A stretch of 64,000 bases of DNA from positions 310,001 to 374,000 of the forward strand of contig CBDCFD010000006.1 of assembly GCA_965216155.1 (NCBI GenBank), read 5' to 3'. Under the pieces are notes generated by a model. It did no database searches, was not told the DNA's origin, and saw nothing but the letters and a program-made list of their open reading frames with translations. Position 1 is the stretch's first letter, and each line of letters opens with the position of its first letter. The translations under genes and the position numbers were made by a program. This DNA is from CATOSP01 sp965216155 (GTDB taxonomy: Bacteria; Chloroflexota; Dehalococcoidia; Lucifugimonadales; UBA3495). Shown here one piece after another: positions 7,750 to 17,015 of this stretch.

Positions 7750-8893
7750 CTTTGATTCAGTGACCTCACTGCGGAACCACCTCAAGGCATTCCGGCTAAA
7801 CGCGGAGTTTTCCCAGCAAGCGTTGGCGGATCAAGCTGGGATCAGCCGCCAGGCTTATTCGGCCCTGGAGTCGGGCCGCGCCACTCCGTCGACAGAAGTC
7901 GCCCTCCGCCTGGCTAGAAGTCTCGAAGTCCCGTTAGAATCCCTGTTCTCCCTTGCTGATGACCCCCCAGGCGCGGTACAGGCCGAGCTGGTCGGGCCTG
8001 CCGGATTCTCAGATTCCGCTCCCATAGCATCCAACCGCGTCCAGCTTTTGAAGGTTGGAGAAAGGTTGCTTGCCAGGCCTGTCGCCGGTTCTGCCGCCAC
8101 ACGGCACAGCCTTTCCGGGGCCGCCGGAGTGCTGGTTGGAGCTGGTTGGATGGGGGGCAGCGCCTCGGTCCAGCCCTTCGACAGACAACAACTAGAGATG
8201 ACCAGTCTAGGTCTGTTGGGCTGCGATCCCGCTGGAGCGCTGCTAGAGCCAGGGCTCATGCGTCACGGGGTTCGGCTGGTGTGGTCCGAGGAGGGTAGCC
8301 GCCAGGCCTTGTTGGGACTGGCACGGGGAGAAGCCCACGTAGCTGGTTGCCATCTGCGTGACGAAGACTCCGGCGATTACAACTTCTCCTGGGTACGCCG
8401 GCTCGTCCCCTTCGGTTGCACTTTGGTCACCTTCGCTTCGTGGCGTCAGGGGCTCATCATTGCGCCGGGCAACCCCAAGAGTATCCACGGGGTTGCTGAT
8501 CTGGTGAGGAGCGACATACGAATCATCAACCGCATTGCCGGTTCCGGCAGCCGGTCATTATTGGACCACCGGCTGGAGCGCGACCGAATTCCGGTTGAGA
8601 TGGTGTCCGGCTACGGGCGGGAGGCGGGAGGCCACTTGGAGGTCGCGGTTGTAGTAGCGTCTGGGGCCGCCGACGCTGGAGTGGGGGTTGAGGCTGCCGC
8701 AACGGCGTTGGGTCTGGATTTCGTTCCTCTCGAGGAAGAACGGTATGACCTGGTCATTCCGGACCATTTCCTTGACCACACAGGAGTACGGGTGCTGTTG
8801 GACTTGCTCCGTCAACCCGGACTGCGCCGGGGCGTGGAGAGTCTGGGAGGATATGACGTGACGGCGATGGGGATTCCTGTATCAGAGGGCTAA
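7745..8893 (+). CDS. HTH (XRE) regulator fused to a periplasmic-binding-like sensor domain
   Basis: A 382-residue protein. Residues about 5-65 form a Cro/C1-type helix-turn-helix (LRNHLKAFRLNAEFSQQALA, then AGISRQAYSALESGRATPST). Residues about 140-370 resemble the PBP-like domain found in molybdate-related regulators (GLLGCDPAGALLEPGLM, RIINRIAGSGSRSLLDHRL, GLDFVPLEEERYDLVIP). It is divergent from the MerB-like/modABC operon with 101 bp between, so it probably senses molybdate or a related oxyanion and regulates that operon; this role is inferred. The start is GTG at 7745, or GTG at 7760 with the same frame. The family call for the sensor part is moderate. Confidence 0.8.
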   Translation: MYFDSVTSLRNHLKAFRLNAEFSQQALADQAGISRQAYSALESGRATPSTEVALRLARSLEVPLESLFSLADDPPGAVQAELVGPAGFSDSAPIASNRVQLLKVGERLLARPVAGSAATRHSLSGAAGVLVGAGWMGGSASVQPFDRQQLEMTSLGLLGCDPAGALLEPGLMRHGVRLVWSEEGSRQALLGLARGEAHVAGCHLRDEDSGDYNFSWVRRLVPFGCTLVTFASWRQGLIIAPGNPKSIHGVADLVRSDIRIINRIAGSGSRSLLDHRLERDRIPVEMVSGYGREAGGHLEVAVVVASGAADAGVGVEAAATALGLDFVPLEEERYDLVIPDHFLDHTGVRVLLDLLRQPGLRRGVESLGGYDVTAMGIPVSEG

Positions 8894-9337
8894 CGGAGCC
8901 CCCGGCGGCCGGACTAACCAATTGTAATATCCTGCGACTATTGGTAACCGGGCCTTAACCTCCCGGAAGTACGACCTACCTGCGTAAACCCTCGACCCAG
9001 TCTTACCGGCCTTGAGCTGGAATCCAGGAACGTTGACTGGCTGGTACGATCTCTTGTGCTGACCGTTTCCGGGTACCGGCCTTCGTTGGAATCAATCGTT
9101 GCCTTGCGAATACCGGATAAGGGAACGACGAGCGGGGAGCCGCGGGAGGAAGGTTACCCCGGGGCTCAACTACGTCCCGTCTTGACGGGACGGCTTGCCT
9201 GCGGTGTAATGGGTCTCGCCGGAGGGTTGGTTGGTGTCCTTGTTCCAGATCATAGTCACTGGATGCAGGCGTATACCCGCTTCCGCCAAGCATGAATAGG
9301 CGGCGGAGATCCCGCCGTGGAGAGGGGTTAGATAGAT
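8894..9337. other. Intergenic region without a recognised gene
   Basis: About 440 bp. Short open frames on both strands show no family resemblance, no good ribosome-binding site and no biased composition. A small GC hairpin lies just before the Lin0512 gene (9301-9316). Nothing else was recognised. Confidence 0.5.
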
Positions 9338-9682
9338 ATGGCTCTAGTTCGATGTGTTATGGAGATGGGAATGGGGGTGGACGTCCACGGACGGGACTAC
9401 ACCAACGCGGCCAAGCGGGCCGTGTTCGATGCCATCCACCACAGTAGCCTTGGATTCCAGCGGCTGCTTGGTAAGAGCGCCGACGACATGCAGGTGGAGG
9501 TAACCATTGGCGTGCCCCAGCCTGACAAGGTGGACGGGGCGGATGTGGTTACCGTGCTACCCCACGGCACAGCCACGTGCAAGACCGTTGTCGGAGGACT
9601 GGAGATTCCCAACGAGGATGGATCCGACGCCATGGTGATCGCCAATGCCGCGGTAGTGGTGTTTTTCGACGACGGCAAATAG
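9338..9682 (+). CDS. Lin0512-family conserved protein
   Basis: A 114-residue protein matching the Lin0512 family of unknown function: MGMGVDVHGRDYTNAAKRAV, AIHHSSLGFQ, then VTIGVPQPDKVD, and a C-terminal VVVFFDDGK. The family is a small alpha/beta protein with no established activity. It is a single gene, followed by an intrinsic terminator at 9736-9766. Confidence 0.85.
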   Translation: MALVRCVMEMGMGVDVHGRDYTNAAKRAVFDAIHHSSLGFQRLLGKSADDMQVEVTIGVPQPDKVDGADVVTVLPHGTATCKTVVGGLEIPNEDGSDAMVIANAAVVVFFDDGK

Positions 9683-9735
9683 CGCAACCGGGGAATCCGG
9701 GCGCTCTCCGGTCAAAGGACCTGGCGTGACAAAGT

Positions 9736-9766
9736 CAAAAGCCCCAGCGGATAGCCGGGGCTTTTG
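9736..9766. terminator. Bidirectional intrinsic terminator
   Basis: CAAAAGCCCC (9736-9745) pairs with GGGGCTTTTG (9757-9766) around an 11-nt loop, with T-runs in both directions. It lies between the convergent Lin0512 gene and the minus-strand gene at 9847-10089. Confidence 0.8.
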
Positions 9767-9783
9767 CTATTCTAGGGCGCGTG

Positions 9784-9837
9784 ATCTTCAGCCCCTAGAT
9801 TCCCCTTCGGGGCCGGGCTGCTCCAGCGGCTGAAGAT
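9784..9837. repeat. Nested inverted repeat downstream of the 9847-10089 gene
   Basis: ATCTTCAGCC (9784-9793) and GGCTGAAGAT (9828-9837) are perfect complements. Between them CCCC-TTC-GGGG forms an inner hairpin. It may be a second terminator for the minus-strand gene or a small repeat element. Confidence 0.5.
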
Positions 9838-9846
9838 AAAGTCTCC

Positions 9847-10089
9847 CTAATGCGCGTCCGGGGCTCGGGTTCCCAGGGCCTTGGCGCCCTTGACGAAAAT
9901 GCACTTGCGTATATTGAATTCCAACTCGGTGGGGTCATCTACGTTTGGATAGCGGGCCTGGGCCGCCGGGCTACGGAGGTATGTGTACATTTTTTCCAGG
10001 ACCTCGCCCTCCGAGTCCCCGGTGATCACAGTCTTGTCACGAGAATCGGACAAGAAGTTGCTGGGCCTGGCGTAGTAGACGTCTGGCAT
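9847..10089 (-). CDS. Small conserved-looking protein of unknown function
   Basis: An 80-residue acidic protein starting MPDVYYARPSNFLSDS. ATG at 10089 has GGAGGAGA directly upstream, so this start is preferred over an in-frame one nine codons earlier. I recognise no domain. A TATAAT-like -10 lies at 10154-10159 on the minus strand. The strong ribosome-binding site and the terminator structures on its 3' side support a real gene. Confidence 0.6.
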   Translation of the reverse strand: MPDVYYARPSNFLSDSRDKTVITGDSEGEVLEKMYTYLRSPAAQARYPNVDDPTELEFNIRKCIFVKGAKALGTRAPDAH

Positions 10090-10190
10090 ATTCTCCTCCT
10101 TCATCAGCAGGTACACCCAACCCAGGGGCTTTTTCTGCCTAAAGTTCGGCGCAATTATACGCTATTCTTGCGATACTGGCACTACCCTTG

Positions 10191-10367
10191 AGAACACAGA
10201 GAAAATTGCGAAACTCTTTGGTTGCCGAAGGGCCAGAAGAACAATAGCGTGAATAGGATTCGTCGGCCATTCAGGGTGGGGGAATTCGGCAAATACGTTA
10301 ACGGTATTCGTCCCCAATTAGCAGTCGCAAGCTCAGTTGGGTAGTTTCGCAATCTTCTCAGAACACA
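10191..10367. mobile_element. 161-bp MITE with 17-bp terminal inverted repeats and 8-bp target duplication
   Basis: The element covers 10199-10359. Its ends GAGAAAATTGCGAAACT (10199-10215) and AGTTTCGCAATCTTCTC (10343-10359) are inverted repeats with one mismatch. Both are flanked directly by AGAACACA (10191-10198 and 10360-10367), an 8-bp target-site duplication. It holds no gene, so it must be moved by a transposase encoded elsewhere. No other copy is visible in this window. Confidence 0.8.
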
Positions 10368-10543
10368 CTCGAAATGATGCTAACGGACCTGCCGCATCCC
10401 CAAGCGACGTTCTTGGCGCGCTTAGCCGGACCCTTCGACCAGGTTTGTGACTCCAGCACGGGTCGCTCCTTTATTCAGTTGCCTGTAATTTGTCCCCGGG
10501 ACTGAATTTGCCAAGTCTCAAACTAATTATCGAGGAGATCCAC

Positions 10544-10795
10544 ATGTCGCAGTCCATATCCGCAGTCCACGGCGACGTCTTATTGTTGGCCGGCACACGC
10601 AAGGGCGGCTTCGCGCTGACCGGCAGTCCGGAACGGAAGGAATGGAGGCTTACCGGCCCATTTTTGCAGGGTAGCGAGATTTTCCATCGTATCTACGACT
10701 GGCGCAGTGGCGGGACCTTGGTCGCCGCCGAAAACCAACGGACCAGTCCGGGAACTTTTAGAGGAACCCGTCTGAACTCAGAACTAGGACAGTGA
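10544..10795 (+). pseudogene. Truncated BNR-repeat/sialidase-like gene
   Basis: ATG at 10544 has GAGGAG six bases upstream. The first about 55 residues (VLLLAGTRKGGFALTGSPER, then WRLTGPFLQGSEIFHRIYDW) match the start of YVTN/BNR-repeat glycosidase-like proteins of about 350 residues. The resemblance stops near residue 65 and the frame ends at 84 residues. Reading through the TGA gives nothing family-like, so this is a 5' remnant rather than a selenoprotein. Confidence 0.6.
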
Positions 10796-10930
10796 ACTTG
10801 TTCACGCGGCCCATCGTCGACCTACCTGTGTATGCAGGTGACGACGGATGGAGTTGCGTCGGCAGCGGGCGGAATAGTTTATATCCCGCTTCTATTGCAT
10901 ACTCCTGACCCAGCCGCCGGCTGTAGGTAA

Positions 10931-12523
10931 CTAAGCCGCGTGTTCCGGTTTTCCCCATCCGCCGCCACCCGGCGTGCGAATGCTCAGGACGTCTCCAGCT
11001 TCCACGTCCATCGTCTCTTTTCCAGAGAGGTGCACCTCTTCAAAACCTCCCCTGAGCAGGATGTTCTCGCCGGGTTCGCCGTGATGGCCGCCGTGGTAGC
11101 CTGGAGGCGGGATCTTCCTCCGCTCGGACAATATTGTCACCCGCGCCGGTGTCAGGAACTCAACGTCCCTAACCAGGCCGTCGCCCCCGTTATGCCTGCC
11201 CCTGCCCCCCGAACCCCGGCGCAGCGCGTAACGCTTCATCCGCAGGGGGAAGGCGAACTCCAGAGCCTCGATAGGGGTGTTCATCGTGTTGGTCATGTGG
11301 ACCTGGATCCCGGATATACCGTCCTTGGCCGGCCTGCCTCCCATGCCTCCACCGATGGTCTCGTAATAAACGAAGGGTTTCTCCCTCTCCAAGTCATGCC
11401 CGCCGATTAGCAGGTTGTTCATGGTCCCCTGACTAGACGCGGGGATTAATTCCGGTAGGGCCTGAGCCATGGCTGCCAGCAACACGTCTGTAATCCGCTG
11501 TGAGGTCTCGACGTTGCCGCCCGCAACTCCCCTTTGCGGCTCGGGGTTCACCAGCGTTCCTCTGGGCGTGTTGATGTTCACAGGCCGGAGGCAGCCCTGA
11601 TTGGCGGGAGCCACGTCTCCCACGATACACCGGACCACGTAAAGACAAGCCGACACAGTGACCGCCTGCGGCGCATTGATGCAGCCGGGCCGCTGGGGAG
11701 AAGTGCCGGTGAAATCCACGTCCATCTCATCTCCCGCGACCGTAATCGTGACTGTGATGGGCACGGGCTGATCGCTTTGTCCGTCGTCGTCCATGTAGTC
11801 GGTCAGGCCGTAGACGCCGTCCGGTATCTGTTGGATTGCGCTACGTGTCACCCGCTCCGAGTAATCGAGTAGCGCTTCCATGTGTTCCCAGGCGCTGGCG
11901 AGGCCATAACGCTCCACCACCTCCCGGAGCCGCCGCTCTCCCACCCGGATGGAAGCGATCTGGGCGGTCAGGTCACCTTTACGTTCATCGGCGGTCCGGG
12001 AGTTACGGCAGATTAGCTGGATGACCTCCTGATTAAGCCTGCCTCCGCGCGCCAACTTGATCGGTGGGATGATGGTCCCTTCCTGGTAAAGCTCGGTGGA
12101 CAGTGGCAGGGAGCCGGGAGTCATGCCCCCCACGTCGGCGTGATGGCCGCGGTTGGCCACGAAGCCCACCAACCGTTTCGCGTTCTCCTCTTCGGAGTAG
12201 ACCGGCGCGACCAGGGTGATGTCGGGAAGGTGGGTCCCGCCGAGGTACGGGTCGTTCAGAATCACCATATCGCCAGGACGGAGCGCGGATGGAAAGGCCT
12301 CCAAAGCCGCCTGGACCGAAGCTGGCATCGCCCCGAGATGCACCGGCTGATGTGCCGCTTGGGCAATCATCTGGCCTTGCGGGTCGAACACGGCGCAGGA
12401 GAAGTCCCGCCTCTCCTTGATGTTTGGCGAGTAGGCCGTACGCTGTAGCGCCACCCCCATCTCCTCGGCGACGGAGATGAACATGTTCTTGAACACTTCC
12501 AGGCTAATTGGGTCGACCGGCAT
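10931..12523 (-). CDS. hyuB: Hydantoinase B/oxoprolinase-type subunit (HyuB)
   Basis: A 530-residue HyuB-family protein. It starts MPVDPISLEVFKNMFISVAE with GAGG upstream and shows AYSPNIKERRDFSCAVFD, the family landmark. Later it has VILNDPYLGGTHLPDITLV, VANRGHHADVGGMTPGS and the C-terminal GGGGWG. HyuB works with HyuA in ATP-dependent opening or carboxylation reactions (hydantoinase, 5-oxoprolinase, acetone or acetophenone carboxylase types). The substrate cannot be told from sequence. Its start overlaps the end of the PIG-L gene by 20 bp, so translation is coupled. HyuA lies two genes upstream, separated by a methyltransferase and a deacetylase. Confidence 0.9.
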   Translation of the reverse strand: MPVDPISLEVFKNMFISVAEEMGVALQRTAYSPNIKERRDFSCAVFDPQGQMIAQAAHQPVHLGAMPASVQAALEAFPSALRPGDMVILNDPYLGGTHLPDITLVAPVYSEEENAKRLVGFVANRGHHADVGGMTPGSLPLSTELYQEGTIIPPIKLARGGRLNQEVIQLICRNSRTADERKGDLTAQIASIRVGERRLREVVERYGLASAWEHMEALLDYSERVTRSAIQQIPDGVYGLTDYMDDDGQSDQPVPITVTITVAGDEMDVDFTGTSPQRPGCINAPQAVTVSACLYVVRCIVGDVAPANQGCLRPVNINTPRGTLVNPEPQRGVAGGNVETSQRITDVLLAAMAQALPELIPASSQGTMNNLLIGGHDLEREKPFVYYETIGGGMGGRPAKDGISGIQVHMTNTMNTPIEALEFAFPLRMKRYALRRGSGGRGRHNGGDGLVRDVEFLTPARVTILSERRKIPPPGYHGGHHGEPGENILLRGGFEEVHLSGKETMDVEAGDVLSIRTPGGGGWGKPEHAA

Positions 12524-13421
12524 CGGTTACCTCATCTGATTTACGAGTATCGGAGACTCGACTAGAGGCTGAATTGCCGCGTAATTTCTGTCCTAGCCTC
12601 GCCAGCAGGTCCGCTTCACTGCCTGCGCCTTCGGGGTGAGCCAACGCGAAGAATTCGGTGCTCATGATCTCCCGTGTAAATTCCTTGGGCATCTGGGAGA
12701 ATGGGCCGTTGGGGTCCAACTGGGTACGGTGACATTCCAAAGACTCTATCTTCGTGTCTACGTAATTGCTGACGTCGAGGATGGTCGTCACGTCTTCGTC
12801 GGGTGAGCCGATGGTTTCCACTTCCTCGCTGGCGAACGGGGGTGTAATGCCGGAGTCTAGCATCTGCCGCCACATCCGGCGGAAGGCGCTGCGGGGAAAG
12901 CAAACGTGATATAGCAACGGTGACTTGGGAGCAGCGGACTTTAACACCTGAGAGAATGCGCGGCTCGTCCGTTCGTAGACGGTTATGTGGTCGGGGTGTC
13001 CGTAGCCGCCCGAGGGGTCGTGAGTAAACACGATGTCCGGCGACACGCTCTCGAAAATCTCGACCAACCTCCGGACGACCGTGTCAGGCTCGGCCTGATA
13101 AAGGGAGCCGGGGTGGTTGTTTTCCTCGGTCCCCGCCATTCCCGAGTCTCGGTAACCGAGGAACCGGATATCCCGCACGCCCGTGACGTTCATCGCCTGC
13201 CGGAGCTCTTCTTGCCGCACATCCGCCAGAGTTTCGGGAGTGGCCAGGGAGGGATCGCTTATTTCGCCAACGTCTCCGTTGGTAGCACAGACCAACGTGA
13301 TACGCGCTCCCCGGGCAACCAGCATCGCCAGTGTTCCGCCGCAACCGAAACCCTCGTCGTCGGGGTGGGCAAACACGGCGAGTACGTTGAGATTGGACGC
13401 GTCTAGAGGTCTCTCGGTCAT
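12504..13421 (-). CDS. PIG-L (LmbE-like) family deacetylase
   Basis: A 305-residue protein with the PIG-L/LmbE zinc motif AVFAHPDDEGFGCGGTLAML near residues 15-34 and the second metal and catalytic segment THDPSGGYGHPDHITVYE near 134-151. The family are zinc-dependent N-deacetylases acting on N-acetylglucosaminyl conjugates or related amides. GGAG lies eight bases before the ATG. It is embedded between the methyltransferase and hyuB in the same direction, which suggests that it prepares or clears an N-acylated compound in the Hyu pathway; that is inference. Confidence 0.88.
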   Translation of the reverse strand: MTERPLDASNLNVLAVFAHPDDEGFGCGGTLAMLVARGARITLVCATNGDVGEISDPSLATPETLADVRQEELRQAMNVTGVRDIRFLGYRDSGMAGTEENNHPGSLYQAEPDTVVRRLVEIFESVSPDIVFTHDPSGGYGHPDHITVYERTSRAFSQVLKSAAPKSPLLYHVCFPRSAFRRMWRQMLDSGITPPFASEEVETIGSPDEDVTTILDVSNYVDTKIESLECHRTQLDPNGPFSQMPKEFTREIMSTEFFALAHPEGAGSEADLLARLGQKLRGNSASSRVSDTRKSDEVTDAGRPN

Positions 13422-13505
13422 CTGGACTACTCCAGGTTTCAGGGCAGCTTTCGTACCCTGCGCAGGGACATCACACCGGGTCTGGCGGGGTAGCCGTCCG
13501 GACCC

Positions 13506-14324
13506 TCAGCCAGGATTCCAGGATACGACCACCTGGTGAAGGGATTCCGAGCCACGGACTTTCCACCGGGTGTCGTCTTCCTCGAGCATTTCGGGGAGGA
13601 GCCCTTGGAGTCTTCCCGCGGCAGGGCTTTCCGGAGAAACATACAGACGCCCGCTTAATTGCTCTAGCGCCTGTTCGATGCTCTCAAACCCCTGAGACTC
13701 CCGGGCCTCGAGGTGGTCAATGGTGGGTTGAATCCCCAGTTCATCTAGCACCTCCAGCAGCTCCGGCAAGCTGGGAAGAGGCAGCCGCTCTTCCCCGTGG
13801 ACCTGCTTCCACAGGGGGTAGATCTGGCTTTGAGGAGGAGCGTTGTAGACTACTACGGCGACTCTATTCCGGGCGTGGGCCGCAAGCTTCACGAGAAAGT
13901 CGTCGATGTCGCGGACCGTGTAGACCACATGAGCGCAGACCACCAGGTCGCCGGGCTCCACTTCCGCGTCTTCCCAGGTGGAATGGACGACGGTGACGTT
14001 GCCAATACCGGACTCCCCGGCTTGCTCCCGAAGCACGGAGACCATGCTTTCAGAAGGTTCCACCGCAACCACTTGTTGGCAGTTCAGGGCCAATGGCAAT
14101 GCCAACCTGCCGCCACCGGCACCCACGTCTATGACGGCATCCGTTGTCCACGTGAATTCGAGGAGCCGGTCCAGAAGCTGGTCTTCTGTCCGGCGAGGGT
14201 CTGCACGGAACATATTCGCACGGCCCCGCCAATAATCACTGGGTGGCGGAGCGCCGCCGCGCATGTTTTCCGATTGCGCGTGTTCAGTCTCGACCATCTG
14301 GCGCCATTTCCGGGAGGTTACCAT
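13506..14324 (-). CDS. Class I SAM-dependent methyltransferase
   Basis: A 272-residue protein. ATG at 14324 follows the hyuA stop by two bases, so I prefer it to an in-frame start 20 codons earlier inside hyuA. SAM motif I is VIDVGAGGGRLALPLAL near residues 76-92, followed by an acidic post-I segment VVAVEPS and DLVVCAHVVY. The acceptor is unknown. Its position inside the hyu operon suggests a role in the same pathway. Confidence 0.82.
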   Translation of the reverse strand: MVTSRKWRQMVETEHAQSENMRGGAPPPSDYWRGRANMFRADPRRTEDQLLDRLLEFTWTTDAVIDVGAGGGRLALPLALNCQQVVAVEPSESMVSVLREQAGESGIGNVTVVHSTWEDAEVEPGDLVVCAHVVYTVRDIDDFLVKLAAHARNRVAVVVYNAPPQSQIYPLWKQVHGEERLPLPSLPELLEVLDELGIQPTIDHLEARESQGFESIEQALEQLSGRLYVSPESPAAGRLQGLLPEMLEEDDTRWKVRGSESLHQVVVSWNPG

Positions 14325-14326
14325 AA

Positions 14327-16405
14327 CTATTTTGCCTCCGGCCTCAGTACCAGGTTGCCCAGGGGGTCCACTGTTCCCGCCCAATCCGGCGGGACTACGA
14401 TGGTCGTGTCCATCTGAAACACGATCGCGGGTCCGTCGATCTGATTCCCGGTTGCCAGCCGCTCGCGCTGGTACAACGGGGTCGTCCTGGCGCCGGCGGG
14501 GAAAACAACCTCGGCCTCCCCGGTCAGCGCAGCGGAGGATTCAGGGCCGGAGTCCGGCTGCGCGTTGGCCCGCGGCTTGTCCAACTCTAGCCCCAGCTTC
14601 ACCCGCAAGTTGACCGCCTCAACCGGCTCCGACTTGTCGGAGTAGCCGAAACGTTGCAAGTGCGCCCGGTGGAAGCTGTCGGCGATGGCCCGGCGCATTC
14701 TGCCGGTGTCTTGATTTCGGGACAGAGTTGGATAGTCGATAGTCAACTCGAAGGACTGTCCGACGTACCGGATGTCCAGGAAACGCCGGGCGTTCATTCG
14801 CTCCACCGGCAGTCCCTCTTGTCTTAGCTCTTCCCTGGCGAGAACTTCCATACCATGAAATTCTTCCTCCACCCGGTCGCGAGTTAGGTCTTCTCCGCGC
14901 AGCATCACGGTCCGGGAATAGTCCTTCACCACATCGGCGATGGCCACGCCAAGGGCGGACAAGATTCCGGGCCGTGTGGGGACCAGAACCCTTGGAATGC
15001 CTAGCTCCTGGGCCAACTCGCAGGAGTGCATGGGTCCTGCGCCTCCGAAGGGGACGAGGGTGAACTCTCGCGGATCGTACCCCCGCTCCAGGGATATGGC
15101 GCGAATGGCCCGTTCCATGTTGGAGTTGACAACCCTGATTATCCCCAGGGCGGCTTCCCTAACGTCAAGTCCGATTTTCGACGCGAGTTCTGAGATTAGA
15201 TCATAGGCACGCTCGCGGTCCAACGTCAGTCGGCCTCCGAGGAACTGCTCCGGTAGCAGCCTGCCCAGCACCAAGTTGGCGTCGGTGACGGTGATCTGAT
15301 CTCCCTTGCCATAGCAAGCGGGTCCGGGGTCCGCTCCCGCGGACTGAGGCCCCACGACCAGCGCGCCGCCGCTGTCCACGCGAGCTATCGACCCTCCGCC
15401 GGCGCCTACGGTGTGGATTTCTATCATGGGCACGCCGATCGGGTAGCCGCCGACATTGGAACTGGTGGTCTCCTTGATGCGCTCCGGGCAAAGGGATACG
15501 TCGGTTGAGGTCCCGCCCATATCCAGGGTGATGATCTCCGGGTATCCGGCTTGGACACCCGTATAAAACGCGCCTACTACGCCCCCGGCCGGGCCGCTCA
15601 AGATCGTGCGTACCGGCTGTTCCGCCGCCATGCCGGCAGTAATGCTGCCGCCTGAGGACTGCATGATCCGCAGGCCCTTGCCCAGCGACCTTTCCAGACC
15701 ACCCAAGTAACTGGCCATCAGCTTGCCAACGTAGGAATTTACCACGACCGTGCTGGTACGTTCGTACTCCCTGAATTCCGGCAGGATTCGGCTGGAAAGA
15801 GACACAAACGGCGGGTTGGGAAGTTTCCGCAAGGCATCCATCACGGTCTCTTCGTGGACGGGGTTGAGGAATGAGAACAGGAAGGACACAGCCACCGATT
15901 CAACCCCGGACTCCTCCAGGAGTTTGACCAGCGCTTCAATGGCTTCGGGACGCAGGTCTTCGATGATCTCCCCGTGGTGGTCGACACGCTCCGGCACGCC
16001 AAACCGTAGCTCCCACGGCGCCAGTGCCGGGGGACGCTCCAGGTTGAAGTCGTACAGGTCCGACCGGTTCTGCCGCCCGATCTCCAGCACGTCTTCAAAC
16101 CCCATCGTCGTGACGAGGGCCGTGCGGCCTCCCTTACCTTCTAACAGGGCGTTGGTTGCCACGGTGGAGCCGTGTACGAATTCGGCGTCAGTGGCCAATG
16201 ACCGGTGGCCGGTGGCCGGACCGCTTTCAGTAGTCGCCGGTCCTCCGGCATGTTCCGGGAAAGCTTCCTTAACGCCTGCCAGGATACCAATCGAAGGGTC
16301 CTGGGGAGTGGACGGGAGCTTGTGTACTCTAAGTTGCCCATCCTCCAAAACGGCGATGTCGGTGAATGTTCCTCCGACGTCTATCCCTATGATCGCCTTA
16401 GCCAT
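14327..16405 (-). CDS. hyuA: Hydantoinase A/oxoprolinase-type subunit (HyuA)
   Basis: About 692 residues from ATG at 16405. The N-terminus AKAIIGIDVGGTFTDIAVLE is the actin-like ATPase phosphate-1 motif. Other landmarks are ITLDMGGTSTDVSLCPE, VGAGGGSIARVDSGGAL and VPFGGAGPMHSCELAQELG. HyuA binds and hydrolyses ATP in the HyuAB complex. The start overlaps the end of the macrodomain gene by 8 bp (ATGGCTAA), so the two are translationally coupled. Confidence 0.92.
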   Translation of the reverse strand: MAKAIIGIDVGGTFTDIAVLEDGQLRVHKLPSTPQDPSIGILAGVKEAFPEHAGGPATTESGPATGHRSLATDAEFVHGSTVATNALLEGKGGRTALVTTMGFEDVLEIGRQNRSDLYDFNLERPPALAPWELRFGVPERVDHHGEIIEDLRPEAIEALVKLLEESGVESVAVSFLFSFLNPVHEETVMDALRKLPNPPFVSLSSRILPEFREYERTSTVVVNSYVGKLMASYLGGLERSLGKGLRIMQSSGGSITAGMAAEQPVRTILSGPAGGVVGAFYTGVQAGYPEIITLDMGGTSTDVSLCPERIKETTSSNVGGYPIGVPMIEIHTVGAGGGSIARVDSGGALVVGPQSAGADPGPACYGKGDQITVTDANLVLGRLLPEQFLGGRLTLDRERAYDLISELASKIGLDVREAALGIIRVVNSNMERAIRAISLERGYDPREFTLVPFGGAGPMHSCELAQELGIPRVLVPTRPGILSALGVAIADVVKDYSRTVMLRGEDLTRDRVEEEFHGMEVLAREELRQEGLPVERMNARRFLDIRYVGQSFELTIDYPTLSRNQDTGRMRRAIADSFHRAHLQRFGYSDKSEPVEAVNLRVKLGLELDKPRANAQPDSGPESSAALTGEAEVVFPAGARTTPLYQRERLATGNQIDGPAIVFQMDTTIVVPPDWAGTVDPLGNLVLRPEAK

Positions 16406-16937
16406 TGGAGCCAGCCCTTTCCGCCTGTTCCATGCCGGCGATGGTCTCCTCGTAGATGCCGGCGGTGGCGCCATCGAAGCAAACGAACATCACTCTCTCA
16501 ACTGTCGAGTTTCCTTCCAGGAATCGCGCAACTTCGGTCACGGCAATTTTGGCGGCCTCGCCCACGGGAAATCCATACGCTCCGGTGCTGATGGCGGGAA
16601 AGGCGATTGTGCGGACGGAATGTCTCCCGGCCAACCCCATACAACTCCGATAGCAACTTGCGAGCGCCTCGCGCTCCCTGTTGCCTCCCCCGTGCCAAAC
16701 CGGACCGACGGTATGGATGACCCAACGGGCGGGAAGGTTGTGTCCCCCGGTGATTTTCGCCTCGCCGGTGGCGCAGCCTCCCAACGCTCTACATTCCTCG
16801 AGCAGGCCCGGCCCTGCCGCCCGGTGTATCGCGCCGTCAACGCCGCCGCCACCGAGCAGCGAGCTATTGGCGGCGTTGACCACCGCGTCCACCTGCTGCC
16901 GGGTGATGTCGCCGGTAGCGACTTCTATTTTGTCCAT
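16398..16937 (-). CDS. Macrodomain (ADP-ribose-processing) protein
   Basis: A 179-residue single macrodomain. Landmarks are ITRQQVDAVVNAANSSLLGG near residues 11-30, GGVDGAIHRAAG, and the phosphate loop segment FPAISTGAYGFPVGEAAKIA near 113-132. It is of the type that hydrolyses O-acetyl-ADP-ribose or removes mono-ADP-ribose. It sits directly upstream of hyuA with overlapping ends. The link to the Hyu pathway is unclear; a nucleotide-metabolite repair role is possible. Confidence 0.9.
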   Translation of the reverse strand: MDKIEVATGDITRQQVDAVVNAANSSLLGGGGVDGAIHRAAGPGLLEECRALGGCATGEAKITGGHNLPARWVIHTVGPVWHGGGNREREALASCYRSCMGLAGRHSVRTIAFPAISTGAYGFPVGEAAKIAVTEVARFLEGNSTVERVMFVCFDGATAGIYEETIAGMEQAERAGSNG

Positions 16938-17015
16938 TGCCGGGTCCTCTTGGACGGTTAACCCAAAGGTGAGACCATGGGATGGGAGTATCCGGTTGCC
17001 CAGACCGGCACGTTA

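Noticed and set aside
9003..9295. Short genes on either strand between the HTH-PBP regulator and Lin0512
   Set aside because: No family resemblance, no ribosome-binding site, and both strands are equally open.
10544..10900. Reading the TGA at 10793 as selenocysteine in the BNR-like gene
   Set aside because: The sequence after the TGA has no similarity to the family and soon becomes composition-random. The gene is simply truncated.
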